Of a DNA stretch of 64,000 nucleotides, positions 8,441 through 16,533 are shown piece after piece (positions within the stretch are counted from its first letter, which is position 1; every line of letters begins with the position of its first letter). The notes beneath the pieces were generated by a model, which worked only from the letters and a program-made list of their open reading frames with translations, was not told where the DNA came from and made no database searches. A program made the translations under genes and the position numbers. The DNA comes from CAYNRA01 sp046296415 (GTDB lineage Bacteria > Bacteroidota > Bacteroidia > Cytophagales > Spirosomataceae): positions 1-64,000 of the forward strand of contig JBKBLN010000005.1 of the NCBI GenBank assembly GCA_046296415.1. The letters are read 5' to 3'.

Positions 8441-9415
8441 TCAAAGTTTCTGTTGGGCTATAAAATACCCGGTTATTCGTTGAAGCGATTGATCGAGCGT
8501 CAAATAAGAAAAATCAAATGTATTTTGTAGTTTTTTAGATGAATACCGAATATTCAAGCTGGCTGACAAGGCGGTTTCGCGAGTAATCAGTGGCGAGCTA
8601 CCTAAGACCCAAGAGCGAAGTGCTTCCAATCGCCATAGAACCGAAAGCCAAGTATGACTGATGACTCTTTTGGGCGGATTTTTTTGGAAAAGATTTGCCA
8701 TTTTCTCAAAAAAATGCTGATACGAAATTTGTCCTCCGTTCACAATGAATCTTTCTCCTGAAACATCCGACTCCAAGCCTAATAAAATTACCTGACAAAC
8801 ATCCAATACATCCACAAAATTTAAAAATCCTTGGGTCACATAAGGCCTCTCCTCATACACGTATTTAAATAGTTGCGTACTACTTCTATGCCAATCTCCT
8901 TCACCTAGTACAATCGTTGGATTAAGAATAAAGACAGGAAGTCCCTCTGCTTGACCTCTCCAAACTTCACATTCGGCTTGAAATTTGGAAATGGCATAAT
9001 GTGAATTATGTGGGGAGTCTTCCCATTTTTGATCTTCCGTTAACTCGGTGTGATCGGCAATAGGAAAAGGCCTCCCAATAGCAGCGATCGAGCTAACAAA
9101 GATTAATTTCTTCAGCGTTGGGGAATCAAGTGCTGCATTTACTACATTAGCTGTTCCCTCCACATTTACCTTATACATTTGTTCTCTCTCTTTAGGAGCG
9201 AACGAAACAACGGCTGCGGCATGAACCACATAATCCATGCCGATCATGGCTTTTTCAAGAGATAAAATGTCCAGGACATCACCCACAATGCCTGTTCCGT
9301 GGGATAAAGAAACGGGCTTTCGAACCAAGCCATACACTTCCCATCCTTTATTCTCTAGGACTCGGGCTAGGGTGCTTCCAATTAAGCCGGTTATTCCTGT
9401 AATGAGTACCTTCAT
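8441..9415 (-). CDS. NAD-dependent epimerase/dehydratase (extended SDR)
   Basis: Extended short-chain dehydrogenase of 324 aa from the start used here. That start puts the Rossmann motif (MKVLITGITGLIGSTLAR) at the N terminus; a longer in-frame ORF back to 9583 adds 56 unrelated residues and overlaps the divergent neighbour. The YxxxK catalytic pair is seen in HYAISKFQAE. The family resembles dihydroflavonol-4-reductase/sterol-dehydrogenase-like epimerases, but the substrate cannot be told. It lies alone between the TPR gene and a divergent CBM9-like gene. Confidence 0.85.
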   Translation of the reverse strand: MKVLITGITGLIGSTLARVLENKGWEVYGLVRKPVSLSHGTGIVGDVLDILSLEKAMIGMDYVVHAAAVVSFAPKEREQMYKVNVEGTANVVNAALDSPTLKKLIFVSSIAAIGRPFPIADHTELTEDQKWEDSPHNSHYAISKFQAECEVWRGQAEGLPVFILNPTIVLGEGDWHRSSTQLFKYVYEERPYVTQGFLNFVDVLDVCQVILLGLESDVSGERFIVNGGQISYQHFFEKMANLFQKNPPKRVISHTWLSVLWRLEALRSWVLGSSPLITRETALSASLNIRYSSKKLQNTFDFSYLTLDQSLQRITGYFIAQQKL

Positions 9416-9507
9416 AGGGGTATACGAAACCTTTTTTCGTGTTTTACCAAATGAATCGTTAAATTCACCTGTTTTTTTAAATTTATTCAACAAGACCTCA
9501 TAACAGA

Positions 9508-10137
9508 ATGATCTTTTTTCATCAAGAATGGATAGATGCGGTTTGTCATGCCGCACAAGACGGTGCCGTGGTTTCCATTCCAACCGACGTATCCCTAACC
9601 ATCCAGCAAGATCTTGTAACGATCGTATTCTGTTGTAAAGATAACCCTTACCTTGGATTTAATAAGTACCAGAACGACAATGACCCGTTGTATGAGCAGG
9701 AAGTATTTGAAGTGTTCATTTCTGGAGGGTCGGAACCTTCAGAATCTTACCTGGAATTAGAAGCCAATCCCAATGGGGCACTTTGGGCGGGCGTCATTCA
9801 AAATCCAGGTTTGGGCCTTGAAGGTAGACCTTTACAAACCCAGTTCTTAACACGTCAAGACCATTGTATAACGTTGGAAACTTGGCAGAAAGAAAATCAA
9901 TGGGGGGGAACACTAGTCTTTCCATTGACACTCATACCAGGCCATCCGGCAAATGAATTTCGATTTAATTTTTACAGAATTGTTGCCAAGATGCCTCCAC
10001 AGGACAAGAATTGGAGTTGTCATGTGGATAACGCCCATTTTTTGTGTCTCTTTCCTACACTTTCCGGTGAGCAACCTGCCTTTCATCGACCTTATATGTT
10101 TGGCCAGTTGATCAATCCAATCGAGGCTTCCATGTAA
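9508..10137 (+). CDS. Carbohydrate-binding family 9-like protein
   Basis: 209-aa protein resembling the CBM9-like/DOMON-type beta-sandwich domains often annotated carbohydrate-binding family 9-like protein in Bacteroidota. Supporting pattern: a YEQEVFEVFIS strand with acidic residues, SYLELEANPNGALW near residue 90 and FRFNFYRI near residue 152. No signal peptide is visible, so its site of action is unclear. It is divergent from the epimerase, and its last 26 bp overlap the 3' end of the convergent adenosyltransferase gene. Confidence 0.7.
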   Translation: MIFFHQEWIDAVCHAAQDGAVVSIPTDVSLTIQQDLVTIVFCCKDNPYLGFNKYQNDNDPLYEQEVFEVFISGGSEPSESYLELEANPNGALWAGVIQNPGLGLEGRPLQTQFLTRQDHCITLETWQKENQWGGTLVFPLTLIPGHPANEFRFNFYRIVAKMPPQDKNWSCHVDNAHFLCLFPTLSGEQPAFHRPYMFGQLINPIEASM

Positions 10138-10654
10138 TTTCTTCTATTCCCTCTTGGACAATCCATTGTCTGGAGATCATGAATAGATAATCCGATAGTC
10201 GATTTAAATACGGGATAATCAGCGGATGAATTTCCTCGGATTGCTCCAGACGAATAACCATCCGTTCCGCTCGTCTGCAAACCGTCCGGGCGACATGAGC
10301 AAAAGAAGAGGGTAGGTGGCCTCCTGGTAAAACAAAAGCCCTTAGGGGAGGGAGTTGCATAGCATCCATCCAGGTTTCTAGCAAAGCGATGTCACTCTCC
10401 CGAAGATCCGGCACTTGTTTTTTGGTTTGTTCTGGTTCAGAAGCTAAAAGGGAGCCAATGGTAAAAAGTCGATCTTGTATAAACTGCCACGACACAGATG
10501 CGTCCAAGGAGCTGTTATCCCGAAGTACTCCAATCCAGGCATTTAGTTCATCAACCGTACCATAGGCTTCTATTTTTTCATGGGATTTGCTAACGCGAGT
10601 TCCTCCCACTAAACTTGTACTTCCCTTATCTCCCGTCTTTGTGTAAATTTTCAT
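10112..10654 (-). CDS. PduO-type cob(I)alamin adenosyltransferase
   Basis: 180-aa ATP:corrinoid adenosyltransferase that makes coenzyme B12 from cob(I)alamin and ATP, in Bacteroidota typically for methylmalonyl-CoA mutase. The N terminus has the ATP-binding signature YTKTGDKGSTSLVGG. The middle has RTVCRRAERMV (Arg residues that contact ATP) and the C terminus YLNRLSDYLFMISR, all typical. Length is normal (about 180-190 aa). It overlaps the CBM9-like gene tail-to-tail by 26 bp. No other cobalamin genes are near. Confidence 0.94.
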   Translation of the reverse strand: MKIYTKTGDKGSTSLVGGTRVSKSHEKIEAYGTVDELNAWIGVLRDNSSLDASVSWQFIQDRLFTIGSLLASEPEQTKKQVPDLRESDIALLETWMDAMQLPPLRAFVLPGGHLPSSFAHVARTVCRRAERMVIRLEQSEEIHPLIIPYLNRLSDYLFMISRQWIVQEGIEEITWKPRLD

Positions 10655-10755
10655 TTTTGATCCGTACGAATTCTTTAAATCAAAACCTTATCTATGCAGA
10701 AAGGTTTTCTAAGGAACAAAAATGGAAAAAATAGGATTCCTTTTTCTTTGTACCC

Positions 10756-10763
10756 TAAATTTG
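10756..10763 (+). promoter_or_regulatory. Candidate -7 element upstream of the DUF1648-like gene
   Basis: TAAATTTG matches TAnnTTTG and lies 60 bp before the start codon. No TTTG is found at the expected -33 position, so support is partial. Confidence 0.42.
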
Positions 10764-10823
10764 CAGTTCATTTAATCATTTCAAAGTTTTTGACCTTGGA
10801 TTGGTTTACAATAACCTTTAATT

Positions 10824-11324
10824 ATGATTGGAATATTTTTTGGCTTTTGGCGTAAGATCTCGTTAGCCCTTTTGATGGGAATGATCATCTTTACCTATAC
10901 AGATTTTCCTGAGTTTGTGGCGGTTCGTTTTGATGATGCCGGGAAACCGAATGGTTTTCTTTCGAAAGAAAATTTCTTTTACCTCAACGCTGGCGTAGTG
11001 GTAGGCCTCAACCTTTTGTTTGGTTTATTCAAAAATCAACTTGTCAAATTAGATTTTGGGAAGTTAGTTCCTACTAGTGAATGGGCACAACAACGTGTTG
11101 CTCTCACAACCTTGTTACTCAACTGGATTGATGCTTTGCTTTCGGTTATTCATTCGTTTTTTATTTTTATTTTGTTGGGATTGCGAAATATCAATGCAGA
11201 TACCGATCAATTGTTAACCATCAACATGAACTGGATTCTTTTGATTGGCGGTGTTTTGCTATTAAGTGCTTTGTTTTCCTTACCTCTTTTACTTCTTTAC
11301 ACATCGCCCAAAGTCGCTGATTAA
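10824..11324 (+). CDS. DUF1648-like integral membrane protein
   Basis: 166-aa membrane protein with about four hydrophobic segments (roughly residues 7-25, 51-66, 90-125 and 135-160). The stretch FPEFVAVRFDDAGKPNGFLSK after the first helix resembles the DUF1648 motif (a P-x-HFD-x-GKPDG-like loop between helices). Function unknown. It ends 3 bp before queA and is very likely co-transcribed with it. Confidence 0.7.
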   Translation: MIGIFFGFWRKISLALLMGMIIFTYTDFPEFVAVRFDDAGKPNGFLSKENFFYLNAGVVVGLNLLFGLFKNQLVKLDFGKLVPTSEWAQQRVALTTLLLNWIDALLSVIHSFFIFILLGLRNINADTDQLLTINMNWILLIGGVLLLSALFSLPLLLLYTSPKVAD

Positions 11325-11327
11325 TTT

Positions 11328-12563
11328 ATGCGGAGCCTACCTGTTATTTCATTAGACGACTTCCAGTACCCTTTGCCTCCTGAGCGAATTGCCCAATATC
11401 CGGTTTCACCTCGGGATCATTCCAAATTATTGGTCTACGATCAAGGCATTCAAGCGGAAAAAAGTTTCTATGATTTACCTCAGTTTTTGCCAGAGGATAC
11501 CCTATTGGTATTTAATGACACTAAAGTAATCCCAGCCCGACTTATTTTCCAACGGGCATCCGGTGCTGTCATTGAAGTATTTTTATTACAACCTATGTTA
11601 CCTTCTCCCGTGATTTCGGAGGTAATGGAATCCACGGGTACCTGCAGTTGGGACTGTATGATTGGGAATCGAAAAAAATGGAAAGAAGAATTTCTGGAAC
11701 TCACCCTACCTTCAGGTATCCTGCTAAAAGCGTATCGACCCAATGATGATTCGCAGCAAGTTCGTTTGGAATGGAATCAACCCGTTTCTTTTGCCGAGGT
11801 AATCCGGGAGGCTGGACAAATTCCACTTCCCCCATATCTTCAAAGGCCTGTAGAAGCTGCCGATGCTGATCATTACCAGACTTTATATGCTCAAAACGAT
11901 GGGGCTGTCGCGGCACCAACAGCCGGACTTCATTTTACACCCAATGTGTTAGACTCGTTGACTGAAAAAGGCATTGATTTTGGTTTCGTCACCTTACATG
12001 TGGGGGCAGGAACGTTTCAACCTGTTAAAGCTGCTAATGCACTGGATCATACCATGCACAACGAGCAAATGGTTTTTGAGTTATCCTTTCTGGAAAAACT
12101 TGTGCAACATCAAGGTAGAATTGTGCCTGTCGGTACTACGTCGATGCGGTCACTTGAAAGTTTGTATTGGTATGGTGTTCAGCTCTATTTTTCTAAACAA
12201 AATGGAGAAATGGCGCCTCCTCCTTTCTTGGTAGAAAAACTCGTTGCATTTCAGGATTATCCAAGCGCTCTTCCAAGTTTATCGGAGGCTGTTCAAGCAG
12301 TAATCGATGTCATGAAGAAAAATCAATGGAAAACACTGGTGGGGGAAACCGAAATCTTTATTTTTCCGGGTTATCCTTTTAGAGTTTGTGACGGCTTGGT
12401 GACGAATTTCCATCAACCAGGGTCAACCCTCATTTTGTTAATTGCCGCACTCATTGGTCCCGAATGGCGATCGGTTTACCAGCATGCATTAGAAAACCAG
12501 TATCGCTTTTTGAGCTTTGGCGATTCCTCTTTACTTTGGAAAAGCCCCCTTAATTCGTTTTAA
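11328..12563 (+). CDS. queA: S-adenosylmethionine:tRNA ribosyltransferase-isomerase
   Basis: Transfers the ribosyl moiety of SAM to 7-aminomethyl-7-deazaguanine in tRNA, the penultimate step of queuosine synthesis. Conserved blocks are PERIAQYPVSPRDHSKLL near residue 19, FNDTKVIPARL near 62, VAAPTAGLHFT near 195, HVGAGTFQPV near 223, GTTSMRSLE near 269 and NFHQPGSTL near 361. At 411 aa it is longer than E. coli QueA (356) because of insertions near residues 85-120 and 275-310, as is usual for Bacteroidota. The other queuosine genes are absent. Its 3' end overlaps the convergent DUF4136 gene by 14 bp. Confidence 0.96.
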   Translation: MRSLPVISLDDFQYPLPPERIAQYPVSPRDHSKLLVYDQGIQAEKSFYDLPQFLPEDTLLVFNDTKVIPARLIFQRASGAVIEVFLLQPMLPSPVISEVMESTGTCSWDCMIGNRKKWKEEFLELTLPSGILLKAYRPNDDSQQVRLEWNQPVSFAEVIREAGQIPLPPYLQRPVEAADADHYQTLYAQNDGAVAAPTAGLHFTPNVLDSLTEKGIDFGFVTLHVGAGTFQPVKAANALDHTMHNEQMVFELSFLEKLVQHQGRIVPVGTTSMRSLESLYWYGVQLYFSKQNGEMAPPPFLVEKLVAFQDYPSALPSLSEAVQAVIDVMKKNQWKTLVGETEIFIFPGYPFRVCDGLVTNFHQPGSTLILLIAALIGPEWRSVYQHALENQYRFLSFGDSSLLWKSPLNSF

Positions 12564-13053
12564 CTATCCAAGAAGTGGTTTTGGAAGAGGGAAATTCGTG
12601 CCCTATTTTTTGAATGAGGTGCTGCCATTGTCTCTCTTCCATTTTTTTGGGAACTCCGGTAATCATTCCCCGCCAAATCGTCTGCTGGGTTTCTCGATGG
12701 ACCCACTGAACCATCAATGTTCCTTTGGGAAGCCTACGTCGATCGAGAGTACGCTGTTCTTTTTCTGTTACGACTACCGTAGGTAGTACCATGCGATCAG
12801 CATAGAATTTTATGAAAAGCAGAAAATCAGGATTCACTCCCGATCTCCAATAGCCCTTTCGACTCATTTGCACCTCTATTTCCTGCATAAACCGGGTTTC
12901 ACCAGACCCAACGGGGTAGGGGGGGTCATGCACCACTTCAAACGTAATCATGTCTCGGTCAGGAACCGTTCCAGAATCTGAAATTAAATACATTGGGGGG
13001 CGAGTGCATGAAAATCCCCAAAGCAACAGAAAAAATAAACCTATTTTTTGCAT
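12550..13053 (-). CDS. DUF4136-like lipoprotein
   Basis: 167-aa lipoprotein with lipobox at Cys16 (WGFSC). The middle (FMQEIEVQMSRKGYWRSGVNPDFLLFI) and end (TIWRGMITGV) follow the DUF4136 pattern: a soluble domain that repeats ..KGY.....PDfLV.., with a late W-R-G. Function unknown, probably anchored in the outer or inner membrane. A related but longer paralogue lies at 15151. It converges on queA with a 14-bp overlap. Confidence 0.72.
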   Translation of the reverse strand: MQKIGLFFLLLWGFSCTRPPMYLISDSGTVPDRDMITFEVVHDPPYPVGSGETRFMQEIEVQMSRKGYWRSGVNPDFLLFIKFYADRMVLPTVVVTEKEQRTLDRRRLPKGTLMVQWVHRETQQTIWRGMITGVPKKMEERQWQHLIQKIGHEFPSSKTTSWIVKTN

Positions 13054-13150
13054 GGGTTCGGTGCCTTATTTCGTGTCAAAACTATATAACTATTCCATTA
13101 TTTTTTTGTTATTTTTCATTTTATTTCAATAATTCAAAAATACTGAGGGA

Positions 13151-14029
13151 TTGCCTAGTAATTTTAGTGTGATTCCAAACTATTCCATTCAAATTGTGGT
13201 CTATCCTATTTTACGACAGTGGGTTCGAGCGATCCTGAAAATTTTTGTCGGTCGAGCAGTCATTCAAGGAAAAAAAAATTTGCCGGCCTCTGGGCCTGTT
13301 TTATTGATAGCGAATCATCCCAATTCTTTTTTGGATGCCATTTTGCTGGCTTGTTATTTGGACCGGCCGATTTGGTCCTTAGCCCGAGGGGACGCCTTTA
13401 GAAAGCTTTTAGCTAAGAAGATTTTAAGTAAATTATTTATGATTCCCATCTATCGTTTATCAGAGGGAAAAGAATATCTGGGTGAAAACGACCAGACATT
13501 TCAACGATGTTTGGAATTATTCCGAAAGGGGGAGGTGGTTTTGATTTTCGGTGAGGGTATTTGTTTACACCAAACGAAGATTCTTCCGATGAAAAAAGGA
13601 GCAGCCCGGTTGGCCAAGTCGGCGTGGGATGAAGATATCCCTTTACAAGTCGTTCCCATTGCGTTAAAATATGGATCATTCCATCGGGTACCTCTTCTTG
13701 TTTCGATACAATTGGGAGAATATTGGCATAAAGCATCTCATCAATGGGATGAATCATCGGAAGGGTCATTTATTAAATCATTTAACCTAAAATCGTTTGA
13801 CACCCTACAAGAGCTGTACCGATCACTCATGGTACCGACAAGTTCATCCTTTTTTTCTTCTGTTCTTTGGTATTTTTTCATGCCTTTACTTCTGTTGATA
13901 CAGGTTGTCGCTCGAAAACTCACCCGTGGAACTGTTTTTTTCCAGTCGGTATTTTTAGCAATTCTTGTTTTTTCGGCTCCACTCTATTTGTTTTTGGTTG
14001 GTGGTATTTTTTGGATATTACTCTTTTAA
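13151..14029 (+). CDS. PlsC-type lysophospholipid/glycerol-phosphate acyltransferase
   Basis: 292-aa membrane acyltransferase that would esterify glycerophospholipid precursors. The acyltransferase box reads NHPNSFLD near residue 54; the spacing is H-x5-D, a known variant of the usual H-x4-D. It is followed by VLIFGEGICLH (F-P-E-G-like block) near residue 130. Two hydrophobic helices end the protein (about 236-255 and 262-290). No ATG fits. The start is TTG at 13151 or GTG at 13169, and both keep the N-terminal helix. The gene ends 10 bp before aroB. Confidence 0.82.
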   Translation: MPSNFSVIPNYSIQIVVYPILRQWVRAILKIFVGRAVIQGKKNLPASGPVLLIANHPNSFLDAILLACYLDRPIWSLARGDAFRKLLAKKILSKLFMIPIYRLSEGKEYLGENDQTFQRCLELFRKGEVVLIFGEGICLHQTKILPMKKGAARLAKSAWDEDIPLQVVPIALKYGSFHRVPLLVSIQLGEYWHKASHQWDESSEGSFIKSFNLKSFDTLQELYRSLMVPTSSSFFSSVLWYFFMPLLLLIQVVARKLTRGTVFFQSVFLAILVFSAPLYLFLVGGIFWILLF

Positions 14030-14039
14030 TTTTTGCAAG

Positions 14040-15071
14040 ATGTCTGTACATATCGCGTCTATTTCCGAAAGTTTATCTACTTTTTTTGCTGACCATTCTT
14101 ACAGCAAGATTATGGTTATCGTGGATCAACACACCAAGAGGTGGGTTTATCCTTTGATTACCCCTCACTTGCCAAAGCATAAGTCGGTGACAGTCCCGGC
14201 GGGTGAAATACACAAGACCTTGGAGACTTGCCAGCATATTTGGTCCGCTATGACAGAATATGAAATGGATCGGCACAGCTTAGTAATCAATATTGGAGGT
14301 GGTGTGATCGGCGATATGGGTGGATTTTGTGCGGCTACCTACAAAAGAGGAATTGATTTTATCCAGGTACCCACCACATTGTTGTCGCAAGTAGATGCGA
14401 GTGTTGGGGGAAAGCTGGGAATCGATTTTCATGGGTTTAAAAATCACTTAGGTTCCTTTCAATTACCAAAACGAGTTTTTATTGACCCTGTTTTCTTGAA
14501 AACTTTACCAGAAAGAGAGCTTCGGTCGGGTTTTGCTGAAATCATAAAACATTGTTTGATTCAAGATCCGAATGCTTGGCAAGTGCTCAGAAAGTTGGAC
14601 TTTCCGGATTTGGACTGGTCTTATTGGATTCAGCACTCTGTTAATATAAAAGAACACATCGTATTGCAAGATCCTACGGAAAAAGGTATTCGAAAAATAT
14701 TAAATTTCGGTCATACGCTAGGACATGCCATAGAGACCTTTTTTCTCAATCAAAGTAAAAAACCATTACTCCACGGCGAAGCCATCGCGGTTGGTATGAT
14801 AACGGAAGCCTTTATGGCGTATGAAAAGAAACTGTTGGATGAAAAATCGTTAATGGAAATAGAGGAGTTCATTTTTTCTGTCTATGGAAAAATCCATTTT
14901 TCGATAGACGATATTCCCACCATCATTCAATTGACTACTCAGGATAAGAAAAACAAAGGAAAGGAAGTCCGCTTTTCTTTGATAGAAGGTTTGGGAGCGT
15001 GTTTATTTGATATCCCTGGCAATGCCACCGCCATGCGACGAGCTCTTATATATTATTTAGGTGGAATTTAA
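14040..15071 (+). CDS. aroB: 3-dehydroquinate synthase
   Basis: Second enzyme of the shikimate pathway: NAD-dependent conversion of DAHP to 3-dehydroquinate. The 343-aa product starts at MSVHIASIS; an in-frame extension to 13965 lies inside plsC and is rejected. Hallmarks are NIGGGVIGDMGGFCAA near residue 82 (NAD site), QVPTTLLSQVDASVGGK near 112, LNFGHTLGHAIE near 221 and HGEAIAVGM near 246 (zinc ligands). It sits 10 bp after the acyltransferase gene, and other aro genes are absent. Confidence 0.96.
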   Translation: MSVHIASISESLSTFFADHSYSKIMVIVDQHTKRWVYPLITPHLPKHKSVTVPAGEIHKTLETCQHIWSAMTEYEMDRHSLVINIGGGVIGDMGGFCAATYKRGIDFIQVPTTLLSQVDASVGGKLGIDFHGFKNHLGSFQLPKRVFIDPVFLKTLPERELRSGFAEIIKHCLIQDPNAWQVLRKLDFPDLDWSYWIQHSVNIKEHIVLQDPTEKGIRKILNFGHTLGHAIETFFLNQSKKPLLHGEAIAVGMITEAFMAYEKKLLDEKSLMEIEEFIFSVYGKIHFSIDDIPTIIQLTTQDKKNKGKEVRFSLIEGLGACLFDIPGNATAMRRALIYYLGGI

Positions 15072-15150
15072 ACAATTTTTTTTGTGTCTAGTTTTCAGAT
15101 TATCAGCTAAATAGCGATATTTAACGTATATACCCAAAACCCTTTGACAC

Positions 15151-15717
15151 ATGAAAAAATTTCTTCTCCTTTTGGCTGTACCGATTGGGATTTTTCTATC
15201 GGGTTGTTCGGCGAGTCGTTTGCTAGTAGACAATGACTACAGCTACGACACAGATTTTACGGTTTATCGATCTTACAATTTTTTAAATTGTGAAATCGAC
15301 ACCTCTGACATTTGCTCTGAAATTCATGATGCGATTCGGCGGCAAATGAAAGCGCGGGGTTATAAGGTGAGCGATGAAAAACCAGACCTATTGGTAAGTT
15401 ACAGCATCATCAAAGAGCGAGTTGGGTATAAAGGCTACTTTCAACCCTCCATGGACCGCTGGGTGAATCGCTATGAAACAAATGAAGTTTACAAAGTTCA
15501 AAACCTGCACTTTAATGGTGGAATGATCTTGGTTTCTTTATTAGACGCAGAAACTAGCCGTCTCATTTGGAGGGGCTATGCGGCTGGAGTCTTTAATCGG
15601 CCTCAAAGTACCAAGGGAATAAATTATTATCGGGGTGTTGTTCGGTCCATATTCGATCAGTACCCACTTTTTGCGGCAGGTGAAAAACCAAGGAGAATCA
15701 CGGATGATATGTTATAA
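15151..15717 (+). CDS. DUF4136 lipoprotein
   Basis: 188-aa lipoprotein with lipobox ending at Cys19 (FLSGC). The DUF4136 pattern is clear: FTVYRSYNFL near residue 30, IRRQMKARGYKVSDEKPDLLV near 65 and LIWRGYAAGVFN near 143. Function unknown. It is a probable paralogue of the lipoprotein at 12550-13053. It lies 79 bp after aroB and ends at a strong terminator shared with msrA. Confidence 0.82.
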   Translation: MKKFLLLLAVPIGIFLSGCSASRLLVDNDYSYDTDFTVYRSYNFLNCEIDTSDICSEIHDAIRRQMKARGYKVSDEKPDLLVSYSIIKERVGYKGYFQPSMDRWVNRYETNEVYKVQNLHFNGGMILVSLLDAETSRLIWRGYAAGVFNRPQSTKGINYYRGVVRSIFDQYPLFAAGEKPRRITDDML

Positions 15718-15744
15718 AAAGAGCCCCGAGGGGCTCTTTTTTTT
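15718..15744. terminator. Bidirectional intrinsic terminator (DUF4136 / msrA)
   Basis: GAGCCC-CGAG-GGGCTC hairpin (15721-15736) flanked by A-run and T-run (eight Ts to 15744), so it can end transcription on both strands between convergent genes. Confidence 0.92.
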
Positions 15745-16393
15745 ATTTATTCTTTAACCGATCAGCAAACTCTTTTTTGAATTTTTCTACTTTTGGACGA
15801 ACCACAAACTGACAATAGGGTTGTTCTCCATTTTCATTAAAATAATTTTGATGGTAATCCTCTGCCACATAAAACTCACCTAGTGGCTCAATGGTTGTTA
15901 CAATTTTATTTTTAAAGGTGCCTGAAGCATCCAACTGCGCAATGTATTTTTCAGCTACCTGTTTTTGTGCTTCCGAATGATAAAAAATAGAGGATCTATA
16001 TTGCGTTCCTACATCATTTCCTTGGCGATTCAGTGTGGTGGGATCGTGTGTTTTCCAAAATACTTGGAGGATTTCTTCGTAGGAAATAATCGTAGGATCA
16101 TACGTGATCTGACATACCTCTGCATGACCCGTTAACCCCGTACAAACCTCTTTGTAAGTAGGGTTGGGCTTGGAGCCACCAGTATATCCTGAAATTACAG
16201 TATCTACTCCTTGCAAATTTTGAAATACGGCCTCCACACACCAGAAGCACCCGGCTCCGAGCGTGGCAACCTCTTTTCCTGCTACATTTACTTCCATTTT
16301 CTTAGTTTTTTTCTCTGATTTTTTGGTTGATTGACCACAAGCTAAAAATGCCCAAGCCAATAATACCCCGAAAATTACGATTTTCTGTTGCAT
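15743..16393 (-). CDS. msrA: Peptide-methionine (S)-S-oxide reductase, lipoprotein form
   Basis: Reduces methionine-S-sulfoxide in proteins. The 216-aa product has the catalytic motif GAGCFWCVEAVF (Cys49), then GYTGGSKPNPTY and HAEVCQITYDP, with a further Cys in QPYCQF near the C terminus as possible resolving Cys. The N terminus is a lipoprotein signal with lipobox at Cys19 (AFLAC), so the enzyme probably acts outside the cytoplasm. No msrB is fused or adjacent. Confidence 0.94.
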   Translation of the reverse strand: MQQKIVIFGVLLAWAFLACGQSTKKSEKKTKKMEVNVAGKEVATLGAGCFWCVEAVFQNLQGVDTVISGYTGGSKPNPTYKEVCTGLTGHAEVCQITYDPTIISYEEILQVFWKTHDPTTLNRQGNDVGTQYRSSIFYHSEAQKQVAEKYIAQLDASGTFKNKIVTTIEPLGEFYVAEDYHQNYFNENGEQPYCQFVVRPKVEKFKKEFADRLKNK

Positions 16394-16506
16394 CGTCGGT
16401 ATTGATTTATCTAAAGCATAAACGGATTTTTAAGAAAAAAGATTAAACTAGGTTCATTAATTTTCCGTTTTCACTAGTAAGCTCTATCAAAGGGGCTTGT
16501 TTTTTA

Positions 16507-16514
16507 TAATTTTG
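16507..16514 (+). promoter_or_regulatory. Candidate -7 element of mfd
   Basis: TAATTTTG fits TAnnTTTG and lies 20 bp before the GTG start of mfd. The -33 element is not recognisable. Confidence 0.42.
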
Positions 16515-16533
16515 TGGATTCTAACCTTTTTCT

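Noticed and set aside
9416..9583. N-terminal extension of the epimerase
   Set aside because: The Rossmann motif should be at the N terminus; the extension overlaps the divergent CBM9-like gene.
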